From NCBI GenBank assembly GCA_963971425.1, contig OZ020516.1, positions 14,992,593 through 15,056,592 on the forward strand: a stretch of DNA of 64,000 nt, in the 5' to 3' direction. The notes under the pieces are model-generated. The model searched no databases. It was not told where the DNA came from and worked only from the letters and a program-made list of their open reading frames with translations. The position numbers and the translations under genes are program-made. Position 1 is the first letter of the stretch. Each line of letters opens with the position of its first letter. Positions 60,676 through 64,000 of this stretch are shown here, piece after piece. The stretch comes from Bryoerythrophyllum caledonicum. Taxonomy: Eukaryota; Streptophyta; Bryopsida; Pottiales; Pottiaceae.

Positions 60676-60800
60676 GAACATCCTACACTTAGAGTATATT
60701 TGCACTTGGTGTTAGAGTGGTGTTTACATGAATTTAGGTACAACTTCAGACCAAATTCATTTGTTAACACCACTCCTATCACCAAGTGCGAATAGACCTC
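60676..60800. mobile_element. Nested ~120-bp hairpin MITE
   Basis: GCACTTGGTGTTAGAGTGGT and, inverted, ACCACTCCTATCACCAAGTGC are arms of about 35 bp around a short centre. It interrupts sequence shared by copy C and the short derivative at 51.3 kb, so it inserted later. Confidence 0.75.
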
Positions 60801-60875
60801 AAAAAGTACATCTTAACAATTTTTAATCAATGGAGCAGAGATTCCATTAAAATGCCTTGGTCCTTCAGAGATTAA

Positions 60876-61374
60876 ATACAGTTGTGCAGTGATGTAAAGG
60901 CTATAGAATGTTAATATGCGGTTCAGCCAAAGGGTACATCTGTATTGGATGAAAATGACCTTACCCAATGTGGCATATAAAGTAATAGTCTGAACTCTAC
61001 ATAAATCATTACTTAATCAATCACATAAGAATGTGGCAACACGAACTGACCGAGTTTCTGGGCCTGCATGCCATGTAGGCTGCACATAGGCGAAGAAAGT
61101 GGAAAGAGAACACTGTTCATTGGAATGCCACCAAATTCTCTCATGCTCATTATATTATAATGATATGACGGCACTATGCATCATATAAAATGGGACGTGG
61201 TGTTCCCTTTTTCATGCAATGAGTCGGAATAGGGCACGAATGAATGTCAATTTGCCACATTCCACATTCCATGGCAGCCTTCTTGGATTGCTATTTGACC
61301 CTCATGCATGGGAGAAGAAAATTGGTTTGGCAAAGAACAATATTCTGGTTGGTATAAGAGGTCCAGTATGATGC
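60876..61374. other. No gene seen
   Basis: AT-rich intergenic DNA with no recognisable feature. Confidence 0.4.
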
Positions 61375-61651
61375 GGCACGGACAAGATATCCCCACGCTC
61401 GGACTTACCCGAGGTGGGCCCCATTTTAATTGAATGGGGTCATTTTTCTGGCCCTCTTATTTTGGGGGGTCCAGAGGCTTTTTTGGAATTTTTTTGGACA
61501 AACTTGGGGCCTACGGCTGTTGTTTACCCTGGAGGTCCCTCCCTTGCTATAAATAGGTCCCCATCCAAAAACAAAATAGGGGCCGGGTTTGGCCCCACCA
61601 CCTTGTGGCCCCACGCAGTAAGTCCGAGCGTGGGGATATCCTGTCAAATCG
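61375..61651. mobile_element. Mutator-type MITE 2 with a 9-bp target duplication
   Basis: GTATGATGC flanks both sides (61366-61374 and 61652-61660). Inverted arms include GATATCCCCACGCTCGGACT. The core (GAGGTGGGCCCCATTTTAAT to CCCTTGCTATAAATAGGTCC, TATAAATA at 61548-61555) is nearly the same as in MITE 1. The outer ~30 bp of each arm differ from MITE 1 but still pair with each other. Confidence 0.85.
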
Positions 61652-61788
61652 GTATGATGCACGCTAGACACATCAAAAATTATGAAAGTTTTAGAGCATG
61701 TTCACTAAGATATAGCCCCCACACTTGCGGCTTGGGAAAAAGCACGTTGACAACTACGGCACTTTCAATATGTTGACAAGAGCTAGAA

Positions 61789-61868
61789 TACATGGTGTAT
61801 TCTGAATACATGGTGTATTCTGAATACATCTGAATACAATATTCTGAATACATGTGAATACATCTGAA
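61789..61868. repeat. Palindromic 19-bp tandem repeats
   Basis: GAATACATGGTGTATTC, itself a palindrome, occurs twice in succession, followed by shorter GAATACATCT and GAATACATGT copies. Confidence 0.85.
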
Positions 61869-62089
61869 TCTAGACATGATTCTACCATTAATCTCCGTAG
61901 CTTCAAAGTCACAAGGTGGGCTTTTGTAGATCTTCGGTATGTTACCATAATTGGTATAGTTTCAAATCCTTTTAAACTCTTTGTAGAGATTACATAAGGA
62001 AGGAGCTTTGTGGCAATATCATTATTTTTTCTTACCACAGTTTATACAAATATGTTTATCCATCTTCAATGGTTTATGTTCAGTTCGGG

Positions 62090-62776
62090 CATCTCTAAAA
62101 TTATTGCTACACCCCTTATAATATTTGAGGTTTTTTGATAAAAATAAAAACAAAGGATTTTAGTTGAGATTGTTTTAGAAGGGGAAAAATTTCTTCACTC
62201 CGAAAGGAATCAAAGTCTTCTCTCATTGATGAGCTTGGTGCAAAAGAAACCTCTTCACTCCTACAACAAAATTAGAGACTTTAGCCTCTTTTATTCATTT
62301 TCATCTATGTACAATTTATTTAATTTTATTGTCTAGACTTGCATATTTTTAAGGATTTGCATTTGCAAAAAGTTAATTTGTGAATTGGCAAATTTTTTAA
62401 CCTCTATTCCTTATACATTTTTAAAAATGTGTTTTTTTGCTCCTCAACCCTTGGAAATTGGTGTACAAGGAACTAATATTGTGTATACTATAACTCTATA
62501 ATATGTAGACCTTTTGTAGTTCAAAATTTTGGACACCAAGTGAAGCCAAAGTGTGTTGATGCTTTTAAAGCAAGGAAGGAGAAAATTCCTTCATCTTTAC
62601 TTTGAACGTCAATTTTTTTGAAAAAATTGAATTATATTTGTATTTGTCTAAATTAAGATATTATGTTTGGTAATAAAAATGATTTTTACTTCTAATTTTT
62701 CCTTTCACAATTAAATGAGCAATTTTGGTGTATTTTTGCTTTATAATAGTCATGGAACATTAGGGGGTATACTACT
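62090..62776 (+). mobile_element. Truncated TTAA-family element D
   Basis: The right end GTCATGGAACATTAGGGGGTAT matches the right end of copy B. Interior blocks (TGTACAAGGAACTAATATTG; ACACCAAGTGAAGCCAAAGT) follow the same order. The left end is not clear, and the TTAA is not kept on the right. Confidence 0.6.
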
Positions 62777-62811
62777 GTCATCAACTCAAAGATGCCCATC
62801 TACCGCGCTGA

Positions 62812-63090
62812 GGATGGTCTAGTGGTCATTGTGCCAGTCGGGCTTGGCGCCCCAATTAGGCCGGATTGCGTGCTGCCAGCTTTGGCACGCCATAGAGGCT
62901 AAGTTTGCAAGACCTCCAGCAACCAATTGTGGGCAACTAATCCACTCGTGTGCTTTTCTTTGAAACTTTCTCGTGTACTTTCTTAGAATCAGACTACTCG
63001 TATTTATATATATATATAGTTCTTGTTTTTTCCTCTGTGTTCCTCGGTTCCTCACTAACCTAGAAAGTTAGTGAGGTTCTTCCAAACCTA
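62812..63090. other. GC-richer insert with an A-box-like word and hairpin
   Basis: GGATGGTCTAGTGGTCA near 62813 fits a Pol III A box. The segment ends with a 10-bp hairpin (CCTCACTAAC, GTTAGTGAGG, 63050-63076) after a TA microsatellite. This may be a SINE-like insertion; no B box was found. Confidence 0.3.
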
Positions 63091-64000
63091 GGAAGCTCAT
63101 TTTATGGGTCTCTTTGATGGGGAGTAGTGGGAACAAGTGTTTAGAGTTATATGATTTCCTCATGTGTTGTTTTTTGCTAATTTTTTTCATCTTTGATAAT
63201 CTCAGTGGTGGTGAAGTATTCTTCTACCCTCATTAGGCCCACGCACATGATTGAGATTTGGTGCAGAATATGCCACCGAATTTGGTTAAGAATTTGGCCC
63301 AGAATTGGGCGAACCCGCACATGGTTCAGAATTTTCCCACAGCCCTCGCCTCGTTTATCCCGCCCTTGCCTTGGTTTTAACCTTCCAAAAATATTTTGTG
63401 TCGATTTACTGTCAAACCTACCAAAAACGTCCCCAACATACACGACGGTCTGGCCAACATGTTAGGGGACGAATTTCAGTAAAGTGCTCCTCAAAACAGG
63501 GGTCTGGTCCCTAAAAACTCCAATCTGGGTGCATGTGCGGAGGCCTATTGTATACAACAATTGAATTCATTAGCAACTTTAAAGAATTTTGGACAAAAAT
63601 TGAATCAAACATTAATTGCAAGGGAAAGAACAACACATGTCTTTCACATGATTGGTTCTCACATTTTTGTATCCCTCTGAACTAGAATTTGAGTTGGTAC
63701 TTGGTAAACCCATTTGAGTTTTCCTGAAAGTCACCAAAATACACTGGATAGGTACCCTGAATCTTAGGGTCTTATGTTAGTAACTGGGACCACATGCACA
63801 TGGTGTTTTGGCTTGGGAAAGGTTTGGGGGAACTATTGGTCTACTCTGTGAGAACTTAGGGTACTACAGTCTAACCTTGATAATATCACACCCTCCGTTT
63901 CATCCAAAAATGTGATATTATCAAGGTGTGACAATTTTAATAATATCAGGTTTGGCAATTTTAGGCAAAATGTGATATTATCAAAAAGTAGGCCAATTTT
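63091..64000. other. No gene recognised, hairpin near the end
   Basis: Open frames at 63177-63514 on both strands overlap each other and have no domain. At 63874-63926 CTTGATAATATCACA and TGTGATATTATCAAG form a 15-bp inverted repeat, with a further TGTGATATTATCAA copy at 63970. This may be the start of a MITE cut by the window edge. Confidence 0.45.

Larger units (their letters stand above)
59644..60875 (-). mobile_element. TTAA-flanked non-autonomous element C (1,232 bp, inverted)
   Basis: Bounded by TTAA at 59644-59647 and 60872-60875. Its interior is the reverse complement of copies A and B, with the same block order (for example CCTTGTATTCCAATTTTTAG, CAAAAATTG, GGTACCTTGCCCAACA). It is longer because of nested insertions, including the hairpin at about 60676-60800. 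Ends are more diverged than in A. Confidence 0.75.

Noticed and set aside
62812..62880. tRNA gene or clear SINE head
   Set aside because: An A-box-like word is present, but I find no B box, no cloverleaf and no A-rich tail, so no RNA gene is called. The same holds for 60115-60230.

Overview
The window looks like nuclear DNA of a streptophyte (land plant or close algal relative). The evidence is one clear plastid-type ABC1-family kinase gene with 17 exons and GT-AG introns, set in AT-rich DNA full of plant-type transposons and satellite. Seed-plant versus non-seed lineage cannot be settled from sequence alone. An LTR element carrying a cytosine methyltransferase recalls reports from charophyte algae (from memory), so a non-seed streptophyte is my weak preference.

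Layout. 0.37-2.26 kb: a Tc1/mariner DD34E element with long terminal inverted repeats and a broken transposase. Its right end runs into a ~185-bp tandem array (to 2.66 kb). 2.7-15.65 kb: about 13 kb of a 125-bp satellite, interrupted by a small MITE. 15.65-16.96 kb: AT-rich spacer. 16.96-21.8 kb: a related ~146-bp satellite, with a 79-bp TTAA-flanked hairpin insertion. 22.6-23.27 kb: degenerate satellite-related repeats. 24.28-32.14 kb (minus strand): a decayed Ty3/gypsy-type retrotransposon. 33.5-37.0 kb (minus strand): decayed coding fragments split by a 2,379-bp non-autonomous CACTA element (33,825-36,203, TSD TCA). 37.4-38.3 kb: a second ~185-bp array. 39.9-44.9 kb: the host gene, an ABC1K8/OSA1-like kinase, flanked by two inverted copies of one ~354-bp MITE. 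45-64 kb: gene-poor DNA with PIF/Harbinger and Tc1 pseudogenes, a family of TTAA-flanked elements and two Mutator-type MITEs.

The most notable object is the retrotransposon. Read in one frame (with nonsense codons) it encodes gag with zinc knuckles, a retropepsin active site, a C5 cytosine methyltransferase (motifs I, IV PCQ, VI ENV, VIII-X), reverse transcriptase, RNase H and integrase. After a frameshift it ends in a complete Cys4-His-Cys3 PHD finger. It therefore pairs a DNA-methylation writer with a probable histone-tail reader. This copy is dead: it has seven in-frame stops, one frameshift, a lost catalytic Glu in integrase and a lost zinc-knuckle Cys. Nearly all changes can be explained as C-to-T or G-to-A transitions.

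The only gene likely to serve the host is the ABC1K8-like kinase; its whole 751-residue reading frame can be assembled without a break. Most short open frames in the satellite and AT-rich regions are not genes.
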